Below, one piece after another: positions 1 through 8,000 of a stretch of 64,000 bases of DNA (position 1 is its first letter; each line of letters opens with the position of its first letter). Both the position numbers and the translations under genes were made by a program. The stretch comes from Deltaproteobacteria bacterium (GTDB lineage: Bacteria > Desulfobacterota > Desulfobulbia > Desulfobulbales > Desulfurivibrionaceae). The DNA lies in the NCBI GenBank assembly GCA_021847425.1, contig JAJZRF010000007.1, positions 1 through 64,000 of the forward strand, read 5' to 3'. The notes beneath the pieces were generated by a model. That model searched no databases, had not been told where the DNA came from, and worked only from the letters and a program-made list of their open reading frames with translations.

Positions 1-70
1 TCTGTACTGCCCGGAGACGAAGTGCCTCCCTGGCTTGATGACTCAGTTTTCTGCCGTCGAATTTTTCCAT
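1..70 (-). CDS. IS630-family transposase, N-terminal fragment (runs off window)
   Basis: Reading leftwards from an ATG at 70-68, the frame gives MEKFDGRKLSHQAREALRLR and stays open to the window edge. This resembles the start of IS630-family transposases, where an N-terminal helix-turn-helix begins with a basic ARKL-type stretch. Only 23 residues are visible, so the DDE catalytic domain cannot be checked. Its 5' side abuts the truncated ATPase gene ending at 121, so the 50 bases between probably contain the terminal inverted repeat of the element. The call rests on similarity of a short N-terminus from memory and is moderate. Confidence 0.6.
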   Translation of the reverse strand, partial: MEKFDGRKLSHQAREALRLRAVQ

Positions 71-120
71 GGCGGCAGTATAGCATAACCCTGGATAATG
101 TCTAGTATTTTATGAACTTA

Positions 121-471
121 TTAGTAATTCTGAGCAGATGGTGCGAGGCCTGACTCTTGAAATCGTCCCAAATTTTGTCCTAGGAGGTCGACGCTGTCAT
201 TTAACAAATGAAGGATGAATCCGCGGCCATCGTCAAGCAGCTTAGCTGTGAGACATATCATCATCTCCGTTTTGCCGCTCTGTGGCTCGCCGTAGATAAC
301 GAAGGCTTTTCGGCCCACTCCGCTCAGATTGTTGAGTGCATCCCGAACGGCGGTCTCGATACAATCGACGTCTCGGCCGTTATTGATGAGGCGACGGAGT
401 TGTCTGTCATACTGATCAGGTGTAGAAGATGCTTGTTTGAAGCGCGATACATCAAATGTTCTCGTCACCAT
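121..471 (-). pseudogene. P-loop ATPase N-terminal fragment (Z1/DEAD-like), truncated
   Basis: The 116-residue frame carries a clear Walker A motif, GEPQSGKTEMM, at about residues 60-70. The following segment (AKLLDDGRGFILHLLNDSVD) resembles the P-loop region of Z1-domain or DEAD-like ATPases found in restriction and defence loci. Those proteins are several hundred residues longer, and nothing after the first ATPase strand is present. The frame stops at 121, about 50 bases before the start of an IS630 transposase, so insertion of that element is the likely cause of truncation. A GGGG-rich Shine-Dalgarno precedes the ATG. The exact ATPase family is uncertain. Confidence 0.5.
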
Positions 472-642
472 TGCCCCCCTGAATCAGTGGTAAGAATTAC
501 TTTTGAGCCAGTGCCATTTTTTGAGCGGATTTGGCGACCTGTTCAAAATCCTGACTCATTTATGGTGGCTGGATTCATATAATGAGATCTGGCGCGAGAT
601 GTCAATACAGTATAGCCCAAACCGAATTACCCGCCACCATTT

Positions 643-987
643 TCACCCCAAATCCAGCACCTCCCGCAAGGCCTGATCCACCTCCGCCAGCAATGCTTCC
701 GGACAGCGCAGCAATGGCCCCTTGACCAGGCGGTTGTTGTCGATGGCCCGGAGCTGATCGAGGAGTAGGTCCGAATCCTGCGCCAGATCGCCGCCGGCCG
801 GAACACGCAGGCGCAGCGGGGCGGCATCGTCGATCAGTTTGGTGGTGAGCGGCACCACCAGGGTGGAGGGGTGGTCCACGTCGAGGAGGGGTTGGCACTG
901 CACGATGAGGACCGGCCTGGTTTTGCCGGGTTCCGTTCCCCGGCCGGGGTTGAGGTTGGCCAGCCAGATCTCGCCGCGTTCACGCAT
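643..987 (-). CDS. MazF/PemK-family endoribonuclease toxin
   Basis: This 114-residue protein starts MRERGEIWLANLNPGRG and continues with KTRPVLIVQ, the conserved beta-barrel opening of MazF/PemK/CcdB-fold toxins, which cleave mRNA at short sequences. The start at 987 is chosen because the family begins at the RGEIW strand. It also overlaps the upstream antitoxin stop by 8 bases, as is typical of translationally coupled toxin-antitoxin pairs. The LVVPLTTK segment and C-terminal helix match the family. Length is normal and no disruption is seen. The partner is the ribbon-helix-helix protein at 980-1216. Confidence 0.85.
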   Translation of the reverse strand: MRERGEIWLANLNPGRGTEPGKTRPVLIVQCQPLLDVDHPSTLVVPLTTKLIDDAAPLRLRVPAGGDLAQDSDLLLDQLRAIDNNRLVKGPLLRCPEALLAEVDQALREVLDLG

Positions 988-1216
988 CCGGGGCTTCCTC
1001 GATGTCGGCGAACTCACGGTTGACCAGCATGCTTTCCGCCCGCACCTTTCGCGAGGCCTCCTGGAGGCGGTGCCGCCGGAGATCGCGGGCCACATTGTCG
1101 TTCATCTCGGCGATGGCCCGCCGGAGGTATTCCGTCCGGCTCAGGTGCAGCGCCTTTGCCTGACTGGTCACTTCGTCAAGCAGCGCATCGTCGATGCGCA
1201 AGGATATTGTGCCCAT
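980..1216 (-). CDS. Ribbon-helix-helix (MazE/CopG-type) antitoxin
   Basis: This is a 78-residue protein whose N-terminus MGTISLRIDDALLDEV forms a ribbon-helix-helix DNA-binding fold. The C-terminal half is charged and helical and would wrap the toxin. An in-frame ATG lies four codons upstream (1228), but it falls almost at the predicted transcription start. The ATG at 1216 has GAGG seven bases upstream, so that start is preferred. The stop overlaps the toxin start. It probably represses its own promoter at 1246-1274, as RHH antitoxins do. Confidence 0.8.
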   Translation of the reverse strand: MGTISLRIDDALLDEVTSQAKALHLSRTEYLRRAIAEMNDNVARDLRRHRLQEASRKVRAESMLVNREFADIEEAPDA

Positions 1217-1230
1217 ATCGTGCCTCATTT

Positions 1231-1274
1231 TTGTAGTTCAAAATAACTATACGTTTTGCACTACAAGAATGCAA
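1231..1274 (-). promoter_or_regulatory. Promoter and inverted-repeat operator of the MazF-type TA pair
   Basis: On the minus strand a -35 TTGCAT (1274-1269) and -10 TATAGT (1251-1246) are separated by exactly 17 bases. An inverted repeat, TTGTAGT at 1231-1237 and ACTACAA at 1260-1266, brackets the -10 box. This fits an operator for the RHH antitoxin. It is seen directly in the sequence; the regulatory role is inferred. Confidence 0.65.
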
Positions 1275-1287
1275 GGTGGTTTGTGGA

Positions 1288-1312
1288 TTATCGCGGCTGA
1301 AGCCGCTCCTAC
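1288..1312 (-). repeat. Single REP-like hairpin of the GTAG class
   Basis: On the minus strand the sequence is GTAG followed by a hairpin with arms GCGGCT and AGCCGC around a two-base loop. A GTAG tetranucleotide plus short GC-rich palindrome is the standard layout of gammaproteobacterial REP elements. Only one copy is seen in the window. It lies in the gap between the TA pair and the amylase gene. Confidence 0.5.
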
Positions 1313-1471
1313 CTGGCCTCCCACCCTGCGCCTAACACGCAATATCTTTTCCCTGTTGAGCCTGCGCCGAAATCTTGCTAGGATAAACATACGCTGTTTC
1401 AGGCAGATGTGCGGTCGGGTTTTCCCAAACCCGACCTGAAGAGTCAACCCCAGGCGACGAGGAGAACCGTT

Positions 1472-2782
1472 ATGAGACTGATGCAGACCTTCTATTGGGA
1501 TTGTCCTCAAGCCGAGGGGAAGGGGGGTGGTTGGTGGAAGCACCTGCAAACCAAGATCTCCTCCCTGGCGGATATCGGTATCACCGGACTGTGGCTGCCG
1601 CCCTCGGCCAAATCAAGCCATATCGAGAGCATGGGCTACGCGCCCTACGATTATTACGACCACGGCGAGTTCGACCAAAAGGGCGGGGTCAAGACCTGGT
1701 TCGGCTCCACCGCCGAACTGCGGGATTTGATCCAAGCGGCGCACGATAAGGGAATGACCGTGCTTGCCGATGCGGTCTTGAACCACTGCGACATCGGCGA
1801 CGCCAAGGAGCTCAATCCCCTCACCGGCAAGGAACTGAAGACCAAATACACACCGAAATCCGGAAAGTTCGCCCGCGACTGGAGCTATTTTCACCCCTGC
1901 GAATATTCCGCCGCCGACGCCGGCGCTTTTTACGGCGACCTGGAGGGCTACGACCTCCCGGACCTGTGCCACGACAATCCTTACACCTACCTGGGCGTCA
2001 TGGAGTACATCCGCTATCTCAAGGACCGAGAGAACGGGATCGGCTACGACGGCTTCCGCTACGATGCGGTCAAATACTACGACTCCTGGATCGTGCAAAG
2101 CATTCAGGAATGGCAGAAGTGCTTCGGGGTGGTGGAATACTGGGACGGCAACAAGGAGGCGATCAAGGGATATCTCGATTACGTGCGCTGGTCCTGCGGG
2201 GCCTTCGATTTTCCGCTCTTCTACGCCCTGCGGGAGATGTGCGACAATCCCGGTTACGACCTGCGCAACCTCTGGGGCAGCGGCCTCATGTTCGATGCCC
2301 CCATGAATGCCGTCACCTTCTGCGACAACCACGACACGGACCGCAGTCAGCCCATTGTCACCGACAAGCTGCTTGCCTACGCCTTCATCCTCACCCACGA
2401 GGGCGTGCCCTGCATCTTCTGGAAGGATTATTACAACTACGGTCTGGCCCTGTCCGGCAGCGCCAACGGCATCGACCAGCTCTGCCGGGTGCACCGGGAC
2501 TATGCCGGAGGGGGGACCTCGCTGCTCCATAGCGACGAGCGGGTCTACATCGCGCAGCGTTCGGGATATCAGGGGCAGAAGGGGTTGGTGGTGGTGATCA
2601 ATACGGACCCGGAAAGGTGGCGGGGTGCCTGGGTGCGGAGCCAATGGCAGAATACCCCCCTCACCTGCGTTGCCTGGTGGGGCCATGACCTGAACCGGCC
2701 TGCGGACCAACGCGCCGACTCCGGCGGCTGGACCGAAGTGTATGCGCCGCCGCGAGGCTACGCGGTGTACGTGCCGGCCTAG
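1472..2782 (+). CDS. Intracellular alpha-amylase, GH13
   Basis: The 436-residue glycoside hydrolase family 13 protein cleaves alpha-1,4-glucans. All four conserved regions are visible: region I with D100 and H105 (VLADAVLNH), region II GFRYDAVK with nucleophile D198, region III VVEYWD with acid/base E222, and region IV FCDNHD with D288. There is no signal peptide, so it should act in the cytoplasm, presumably on stored glycogen or maltodextrin. The start at 1472 is preferred over an in-frame ATG at 1409 because GGAG lies about eight bases upstream and family similarity begins at MRLMQTFYWD. It stands alone and converges on acnB. Substrate is inferred from family. Confidence 0.9.
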   Translation: MRLMQTFYWDCPQAEGKGGGWWKHLQTKISSLADIGITGLWLPPSAKSSHIESMGYAPYDYYDHGEFDQKGGVKTWFGSTAELRDLIQAAHDKGMTVLADAVLNHCDIGDAKELNPLTGKELKTKYTPKSGKFARDWSYFHPCEYSAADAGAFYGDLEGYDLPDLCHDNPYTYLGVMEYIRYLKDRENGIGYDGFRYDAVKYYDSWIVQSIQEWQKCFGVVEYWDGNKEAIKGYLDYVRWSCGAFDFPLFYALREMCDNPGYDLRNLWGSGLMFDAPMNAVTFCDNHDTDRSQPIVTDKLLAYAFILTHEGVPCIFWKDYYNYGLALSGSANGIDQLCRVHRDYAGGGTSLLHSDERVYIAQRSGYQGQKGLVVVINTDPERWRGAWVRSQWQNTPLTCVAWWGHDLNRPADQRADSGGWTEVYAPPRGYAVYVPA

Positions 2783-2812
2783 CCTTCCGCCTGCCTGCGT
2801 ACCTCTCATGCA

Positions 2813-2847
2813 ACCCCGCGGGATTATGATTGCATAATTCCGCAGGG
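2813..2847. terminator. Hairpin between convergent amylase and acnB genes
   Basis: Arms of about 15 bases (CCCCGCGGGATTATG and CATAATTCCGCAGGG) pair with two mismatches around a short AT loop. They sit exactly in the 88-base gap between two convergent genes. Only a short T-rich stretch follows on the plus strand, so intrinsic termination strength is uncertain. Confidence 0.55.
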
Positions 2848-2870
2848 CTTGCTTTTCCTGCCTCTGAAAC

Positions 2871-5405
2871 CTACCACCCCTTCTCCGCGTACCCCTCGAT
2901 CCGGTCAAAATTGAGGTAGCGGTAGACCTCGTCCGCCTTGGGGGTCACCCGTTCGGCCAGGATGGTGTTGTATTCGGCCAGGGTGGGGATGCGCCCCAAA
3001 ACCGCGCAGACCGCGGCCAGCTCCGCCGAGCCCAGGAAGACCTTGGCGCCGGTGCCGATGCGGTTGTCGAAGTTGCGGGTGGAGGTGGAGAAGACCACGG
3101 CGTTGTCGCGGGTTCTCGCCTGGTTGCCCATGCAGAGCGAACATCCCGGAATCTCGGTGCGCGCTCCGGCCCGGCCGAAGATGCTGTAGATCCCCTCACC
3201 CTTGAGCTGCTCCTCGTCCATGCGGGTGGGCGGCGCCACCCAGAGGCGGCCCGCCACCTGGGGCTTGCCGTCGAGAATCCTGGCCAGGGCACGGAAATGG
3301 CCGATGTTGGTCATGCAGGAGCCGACAAACACCTCATCTATTGGTGTGCCCGCCACCTCGGAGAGCAGCTTGACGTCGTCCGGATCGTTGGGGCAGGCCA
3401 GGACCGGCTCGGTGATGGTGGCAAGGTCGATCGTCAGCACCGCCTTGTATTCGGCATCCGCATCCGGGACGAGCAACTCGGGCGCGGCCAGCCACGCCTC
3501 CATGGCCTTGATCCGGTTGCGGATGGCCGTAGCATCCTGATAGCCCCGGGTCTCCAGGTTTTTCAAGAGCTCCACATTGGAGCGGAGGAATTCGGCCACC
3601 GGCTCCTTGTTGAGCCGCACGGTGCAGGCAGCGGCGGAGCGTTCCGCCGAGGCGTCGGCCAGCTCGAAGGCCTGTTCCACCGCCAGGTCCGGCAGCCCCT
3701 CGATCTCAAGGACCGTGCCGGCAAAAAGGTTCTTCTTGCCCTTCTTCTCCACGGTCAAGAGCCCCTGCTGGATGGCCACATAAGGAATGGCGTTGACCAG
3801 ATCCCGCAGGGTGATGCCGGGCTGCATCTTTCCCGTAAAGCGGATCAGCACCGATTCCGGCATGACCAGGGGCATGGAGCCGGTGGCCGCGGCAAAGGCC
3901 ACCAACCCCGAACCGGCCGGAAAGGAGATGCCGATGGGAAAGCGGGTGTGGGAATCGCCGCCGGTGCCCACGGTGTCGGGCAGGACCATGCGGTTGAGCC
4001 AGGAATGGACCACCCCGTCGCCGGGGCGCAGACTGATCCCGCCCCGCTCGCTGATGAAACCGGGCAGGCTCTGGTGGGTCTTCACGTCCACCGGCTTGGG
4101 ATAGGCGGCGGTATGGCAGAAGGACTGCATGACCAGGGGGGCGGAAAATTTCAGGCAGGCCAGTTCCTTGATCTCGTCGCGGGTCATGGGGCCGGTGGTG
4201 TCCTGGGAGCCCACCGAGGTCATCTTGGGCTCGCAGTACATGCCGGGCCGCACCCCGGGAAGATTGCAAGCCTTGCCCACCATCTTCTGGGCCAGGGTGT
4301 ACCCCTTGCCACTGTCCTTGGGAACCTCCGGCTCCCGAAACAGGGTGGTGGGCGGCAGCCCCAACGCCTCGCGGGCCTTGGCCGTCAAGCCCCTCCCGAT
4401 GATGAGATTGACCCTCCCCCCGGCCTGAACCTCGTCGGGCAGGGTGGCGGGGGAGAGGTTGAAGCGACTGACAACCTGCCCGTCCCGGCTGATGGTGCCG
4501 GTGCGGGTGTTGATGGTGATGATGTCCCCGGTCTCCAGGGAGGTCACCTCGCACTGGATGGGCAGCATGCCCGAGTCTTCTGCGGTGTTGAAGTAGATGG
4601 GCGCGATGGTGGAGCCCAAGACCACCCCGCCGGTGCGCTTGGCCGGCACATGGGGGATGTCGCGGCCCATGTGCCAGAGCATGGAATTGACCCCGGACTT
4701 GCGGGAGGAGCCGGTGCCCACCACGTCGCCCACATAGGCCACGGGATGACCCTTTTTCTTCAGCTCCTCGATCTTCGCCAGCGAACCGGGCAGCCGGTTG
4801 CTCAACATGGACTGGGCGTGCAGGGGGATGTCCGGACGGCTCCACGCCTCGGAGGCCGGGGAAAGATCGTCGGTGTTGGTTTCGCCCGGAACCTTAAACA
4901 CGGTGACCGTGAGCTCCTCGGGCATGGGAGGCCGGGAGGTGAACCAGGTCGCCTCCGCCCAGTTGGCCACGACCTGCCGGGCATGGGGATTGGACTTTGC
5001 CTTGGCAGCCACATCCTTGAAGGAGTCGTAGACCAGAAGGGTGTTGGAAAGGGCGGCCACCGCATCCGGGGCCAGGGCTGCATCATCCAGCAGATCGATG
5101 AGCGGCTGCACATTATAGCCGCCCAGCATGGTGCCAAGCAATTGCACCGCCGCCTTTTTGCCGATGAGCGGCGAACCGATCTTCCCCTGGGCTATCCCGG
5201 CAAGAAACCCGGCCTTGACCCTGGACGCCTCATCAACACCCGGCGGAACCTGATTGCTGATGAGATCGAGCAGGGTTGCTTCCGTTCCAGCGGGCGATTT
5301 TTGCAGCAGCGCAACCAGAGCCGTGGTCTGGTCGGCGGAAAGGGGAAGAGGGGGTAGCCCTTGGGCAGCCCGCTCGGCAACATGTTTTTGATACGCCTCA
5401 AGCAT
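2871..5405 (-). CDS. acnB: Bifunctional aconitate hydratase 2 / 2-methylisocitrate dehydratase
   Basis: AcnB isomerises citrate to isocitrate in the TCA cycle and can hydrate 2-methyl-cis-aconitate. The 844-residue protein tracks E. coli AcnB from the [14 protein letters not shown] start to the C-terminus. The start at 5405 has AGGAGG upstream; an in-frame ATG at 5459 lies 54 bases further upstream and is not supported by homology. The HEAT-like N-terminal domain is followed by the swivel domain (TNTDDLSPA) and the [4Fe-4S] core. Cluster ligands C697 (GSCMTNIGH) and C755/C758 ([10 protein letters not shown]) are present. It is a single gene, without other TCA genes beside it. Confidence 0.97.
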   Translation of the reverse strand: MLEAYQKHVAERAAQGLPPLPLSADQTTALVALLQKSPAGTEATLLDLISNQVPPGVDEASRVKAGFLAGIAQGKIGSPLIGKKAAVQLLGTMLGGYNVQPLIDLLDDAALAPDAVAALSNTLLVYDSFKDVAAKAKSNPHARQVVANWAEATWFTSRPPMPEELTVTVFKVPGETNTDDLSPASEAWSRPDIPLHAQSMLSNRLPGSLAKIEELKKKGHPVAYVGDVVGTGSSRKSGVNSMLWHMGRDIPHVPAKRTGGVVLGSTIAPIYFNTAEDSGMLPIQCEVTSLETGDIITINTRTGTISRDGQVVSRFNLSPATLPDEVQAGGRVNLIIGRGLTAKAREALGLPPTTLFREPEVPKDSGKGYTLAQKMVGKACNLPGVRPGMYCEPKMTSVGSQDTTGPMTRDEIKELACLKFSAPLVMQSFCHTAAYPKPVDVKTHQSLPGFISERGGISLRPGDGVVHSWLNRMVLPDTVGTGGDSHTRFPIGISFPAGSGLVAFAAATGSMPLVMPESVLIRFTGKMQPGITLRDLVNAIPYVAIQQGLLTVEKKGKKNLFAGTVLEIEGLPDLAVEQAFELADASAERSAAACTVRLNKEPVAEFLRSNVELLKNLETRGYQDATAIRNRIKAMEAWLAAPELLVPDADAEYKAVLTIDLATITEPVLACPNDPDDVKLLSEVAGTPIDEVFVGSCMTNIGHFRALARILDGKPQVAGRLWVAPPTRMDEEQLKGEGIYSIFGRAGARTEIPGCSLCMGNQARTRDNAVVFSTSTRNFDNRIGTGAKVFLGSAELAAVCAVLGRIPTLAEYNTILAERVTPKADEVYRYLNFDRIEGYAEKGW

Positions 5406-5520
5406 GGGAACGACCTCCTTGCCTAATAAGAAACCGGGCAATCCGGTAATTTTTTCCAAACCAGATTCCTACCCTTGCCGGACGCGACCTGTCAAGCAGA
5501 ACCTGAGGCTGGAGGCCAGA

Positions 5521-5600
5521 ATCGGGATATAGGGGGCGGCCAGTAACCCTGACTGCTCCCCTCCCACACCACCCGGCATGCGGGTCCGCACCGGGCGGCT
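5521..5600 (-). ncRNA. Group II intron remnant, domains V and VI
   Basis: On the minus strand, 5600-5566 folds into a long hairpin opening with the catalytic AGC triad (complement of 5598-5600) and shaped like intron domain V. A second stem follows at about 5563-5523. It ends in a CCC-TATATCCC-type arm with a candidate branch A, then GAT, consistent with the AY 3' end of group II introns. Upstream sequence to about 5750 reads like the segment after a maturase gene, but no reverse transcriptase or 5' intron half is present. It is therefore a dead 3' fragment abutting a broken IS630 transposase. Confidence 0.6.
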
Positions 5601-5757
5601 GGAATAGTTGAGGTTAGCGCACTTGAGTCAAGCCAGGCACGCATCCTGAGGTTGATTGTTTCTGATCCGCCCGATTCAGTTTCTCGCTGCCAAGGTCTTT
5701 CGGGCTTCACCCTATCAACCATGCTGACGAGCTTCGCTGTTGCGAACACGAGAGTGC

Positions 5758-6425
5758 CACTACCATGATGATCCTGTCGTCATGGTGCCGTGAGGAAACC
5801 TCGTCAATGAACAGTTGCATGCAGTCGCTGTTCACCTGCGGCAGAATCAACGTGTCGAGTTCTTTATCGGCCACGGAGACAGCGGCGTAAGCATATGTGT
5901 GCTTCTGTCCTGCGCCACCACATCGGCCTTTGGATGCATCGTGTCTGGCGCGAGTTTTCGCCAACCGTGGCGATGAAGAAGATTGTAGGCGGAGGCTAAA
6001 GACGGTTTGCGCCCCAATCGTTCATCCAGCGCCTTTTTGATCTCGCCGACGACCAGTATGCCGCCTTTGGCCGCCTTGTCGAAAAAGGGTGCGAGAAAGG
6101 CAGCCTTTTCTTCCTTGCTCATATTCTCTCGACGGCGTCCACCCCTTTGTCGTTTCTCCTGACTGCCCGCGCCGCCTGCCCGAATGAATGGCGTGCGCAA
6201 CTGACAAACCCAGCCCGGTGATACTCCGGTGACCGCAGCCACCTGTTCCATCGTAAAGCCAAACTCCAACGGCAGAACCATGGCCTGCGCTTGTCGGAGC
6301 TCCTCTATCGTGCGTGATTTTGCCTGGATGCTCTGTCGCCGAGCCGAGAGGATGACCTGCTCAACTACTTCGATGCGCCTATCGATAACGGCATCGTGAA
6401 AGGCCTCAACAACGGCGAGCTCCTG
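5758..6425 (-). pseudogene. Degenerate IS630-family transposase
   Basis: The N-terminal half (from about 6340) reads TIEELRQAQAMVLPLEFGFT, then a helix-turn-helix, a GGRRRENMS linker and KALDERLGRKPSLASAYNLL, as in IS630-like ORFA proteins. After HPKADVVAQ (around 5905) the frame shifts. The second frame resumes inside the DDE domain at YAYAAVSVADKELDTLILPQ and ends at DDRIIMVV (about 5760), just before the expected DGAGWH motif. About 40 residues, including the first catalytic aspartate region, are therefore deleted and the C-terminus is gone. It is replaced by the group II intron fragment. The element cannot be active. The exact 5' limit is unclear. Confidence 0.75.
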
Positions 6426-6507
6426 AAAATACGTCTTATATTTTTCCAGGCAATGCCGAGAAGATAAGTGAAAGCATCCTGCAACCATCGGACAGGGGAA
6501 AGGAAAA

Positions 6508-6885
6508 ATGACCCAGGCGAACAGGCAGATCCTCATCGTGGACGATACGACGGTTCTCCGCAATATCATGAAAATGCAGCTGCAGCGGATGGGGTTTTCC
6601 CTTATTCATGAAGCCCCGGACGGCAGCGCGGCCATGAAGATCCTTCACGCCCGGAAGATAGATCTTGTGATCTCCGATTGGAACATGCCGGTGATGAACG
6701 GGGTTGAACTGCTGCGGGAAATACGCGCCAGCGAGGTTTTTAAAGACATCCCTTTCATCATGGTGACGGCGGAGGCCACCGAGGCCAGACTCAGCATGGC
6801 CTTGCAGCTCAAGGTGGACGAGTTGATCTTAAAGCCCTTCACCCTGGAGATTCTCGAACGGAAAATCATCCGGGTCATTCAATGA
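6508..6885 (+). CDS. cheY: CheY-like single-domain response regulator
   Basis: This 125-residue receiver domain carries D12/D13 for the acidic pocket, phospho-acceptor D57 (VISDWNMP), T87 and K109 (LKPF), all the residues needed for phosphorylation switching. The N-terminal ILIVDDTTVLRNIMK and spacing are very close to chemotaxis CheY, which binds the flagellar switch. GGAAAGGAA lies just upstream of the ATG. No histidine kinase is adjacent; cheX at 24926 encodes a possible CheY-P phosphatase. It ends tail-to-tail with the DUF309 gene with a 7-base overlap of the coding ends. Confidence 0.9.
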   Translation: MTQANRQILIVDDTTVLRNIMKMQLQRMGFSLIHEAPDGSAAMKILHARKIDLVISDWNMPVMNGVELLREIRASEVFKDIPFIMVTAEATEARLSMALQLKVDELILKPFTLEILERKIIRVIQ

Positions 6886-7427
6886 GACCGGTCCTGTTGC
6901 CGTAATTTCGGCGGGACCGGGTCCAGAGTTCGCAAGCTTGCCAACAGTGTATCCAGCGCAAAACCGGAGCAGACCCTCCGGTTTTGCTCCAGGGCCGCCA
7001 CTGCCCGTCCGGCCATTTTTGCTCCTGCCTCGAAATAGCCATACTCCCCCTTGATATAGAAGCCCGCCGCCCGGATCAGGGCCTGGAGAATCTCTTTTTC
7101 CGCGCCACGCGCCCCATGCCAGGCCTGCTCCAGAATTTCGTGGACCTCGAAAAAAAGCCCCAGATCCCAAAACACCAGCGCCCGGGCCAGGGCATCCCCG
7201 GCTCGAATGCGGGCGATTATGGCAAGGGCCTTGGCGTACCCGGCCAATCGCGCCTCGATATAGGCGACATAGGGGGGTGCCAACCCTGGTTGCAGATACC
7301 GTGCGGCTACGGCCCGGACCGGGGCAAGATCCATTTGGCGCAACGCCTGGGGCAGAGCGGCGGAAAGTTCATTTCTGATATCGCGGCTCAGGCGATCCTG
7401 AAACGGCTCAAAACGAGGGATAGTCAT
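6879..7427 (-). CDS. DUF309 family protein
   Basis: The 182-residue protein carries the DUF309 signature FFEVHEILEQAWH at about residues 91-103, followed by a LIRAAGFYIKGEYGYFEAG helix. The family consists of small all-helical proteins with conserved histidine and glutamate residues and no established reaction. It is the third gene of a minus-strand group (trhP, membrane protein, DUF309), with 7 bases to the upstream gene, so it is probably cotranscribed. No signal peptide is visible. Family assignment is good; function is unknown. Confidence 0.8.
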   Translation of the reverse strand: MTIPRFEPFQDRLSRDIRNELSAALPQALRQMDLAPVRAVAARYLQPGLAPPYVAYIEARLAGYAKALAIIARIRAGDALARALVFWDLGLFFEVHEILEQAWHGARGAEKEILQALIRAAGFYIKGEYGYFEAGAKMAGRAVAALEQNRRVCSGFALDTLLASLRTLDPVPPKLRQQDRSH

Positions 7428-7434
7428 GGGGCGA

Positions 7435-7938
7435 TTATTTATAGAGGTCCGGGTAGAGCTTTTTCAGGCAGTCCGGGCAGATGCTGTGGGTGAAATCGGC
7501 CGAGGTCTTGGCGGAGATGAATTTCTCAACGGTGGTCCACGAGGCAGGGTCATGGGGGTCGCCATCCGCGCTGCGGATTTTTTTGCAGGAGGCGCAGATG
7601 GGCAACAGACCCTGGAGAGTATTTTTTATCTCCAGAAGCATTCTGGTCTGGATGTGAAGGCCAAGGAGGACGAAGAGGGAGCCAAGGAGAAAAACGAGAC
7701 CAACGAGGAGTTCACCGACAAAGGGAAAGCGGAGGGAAAAGATCCAGGCCACCACGCAGTAACCCAGGAGAAAAAAGAACATCATACCGCGATGCAACCG
7801 CAGGGAACGGATGATTTCCTGTTTGCTGCGCTCGGGGATGAAAGGGGTGAGAACGTGCAGATCCCTGGCCTTGACAAGGTTGAAGAGCATGACAACTGCT
7901 CCGCTCAGGATCATGACGATGCTCAGGATGTGCTGCAT
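7435..7938 (-). CDS. Membrane protein with C-terminal CxxC...CxxC sensor-like domain
   Basis: This 167-residue protein has an N-terminal hydrophobic helix (about 4-24) and two more membrane segments (about 52-70 and 75-97). A soluble C-terminal domain begins LPICASCKKIR and ends SICPDCLKKLYPDLYK. That cysteine domain (LxxCxxCKKIR...CPxC...LYP) is usually found at the C-terminus of PAS- or receiver-containing signalling proteins of anaerobic bacteria; the two Cys pairs could bind metal or a cofactor. Fusion to a small membrane anchor rather than a sensor module is unusual. It lies between trhP and the DUF309 gene. No function can be assigned. Confidence 0.7.
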   Translation of the reverse strand: MQHILSIVMILSGAVVMLFNLVKARDLHVLTPFIPERSKQEIIRSLRLHRGMMFFFLLGYCVVAWIFSLRFPFVGELLVGLVFLLGSLFVLLGLHIQTRMLLEIKNTLQGLLPICASCKKIRSADGDPHDPASWTTVEKFISAKTSADFTHSICPDCLKKLYPDLYK

Positions 7939-8000
7939 GGCGGGGGCGGATATCCTCGTATTGAAAGTTAATGCTTGCCTTAAGTATAGGCATTTTTTGT

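Noticed and set aside
208-582. 124-codon plus-strand frame over the truncated ATPase
   Set aside because: The opposite strand carries a clear Walker A motif; this frame has no start signal or similarity.
577-582. Perfect TATAAT on the plus strand
   Set aside because: No -35 at suitable spacing and no plus-strand gene follows it.
3297-5357. Long open frame (686 codons) on the plus strand opposite acnB
   Set aside because: It is a composition artefact of a GC-rich gene: Gly/His/Arg-rich, no domain, no ribosome site, and it fully overlaps a certain acnB.
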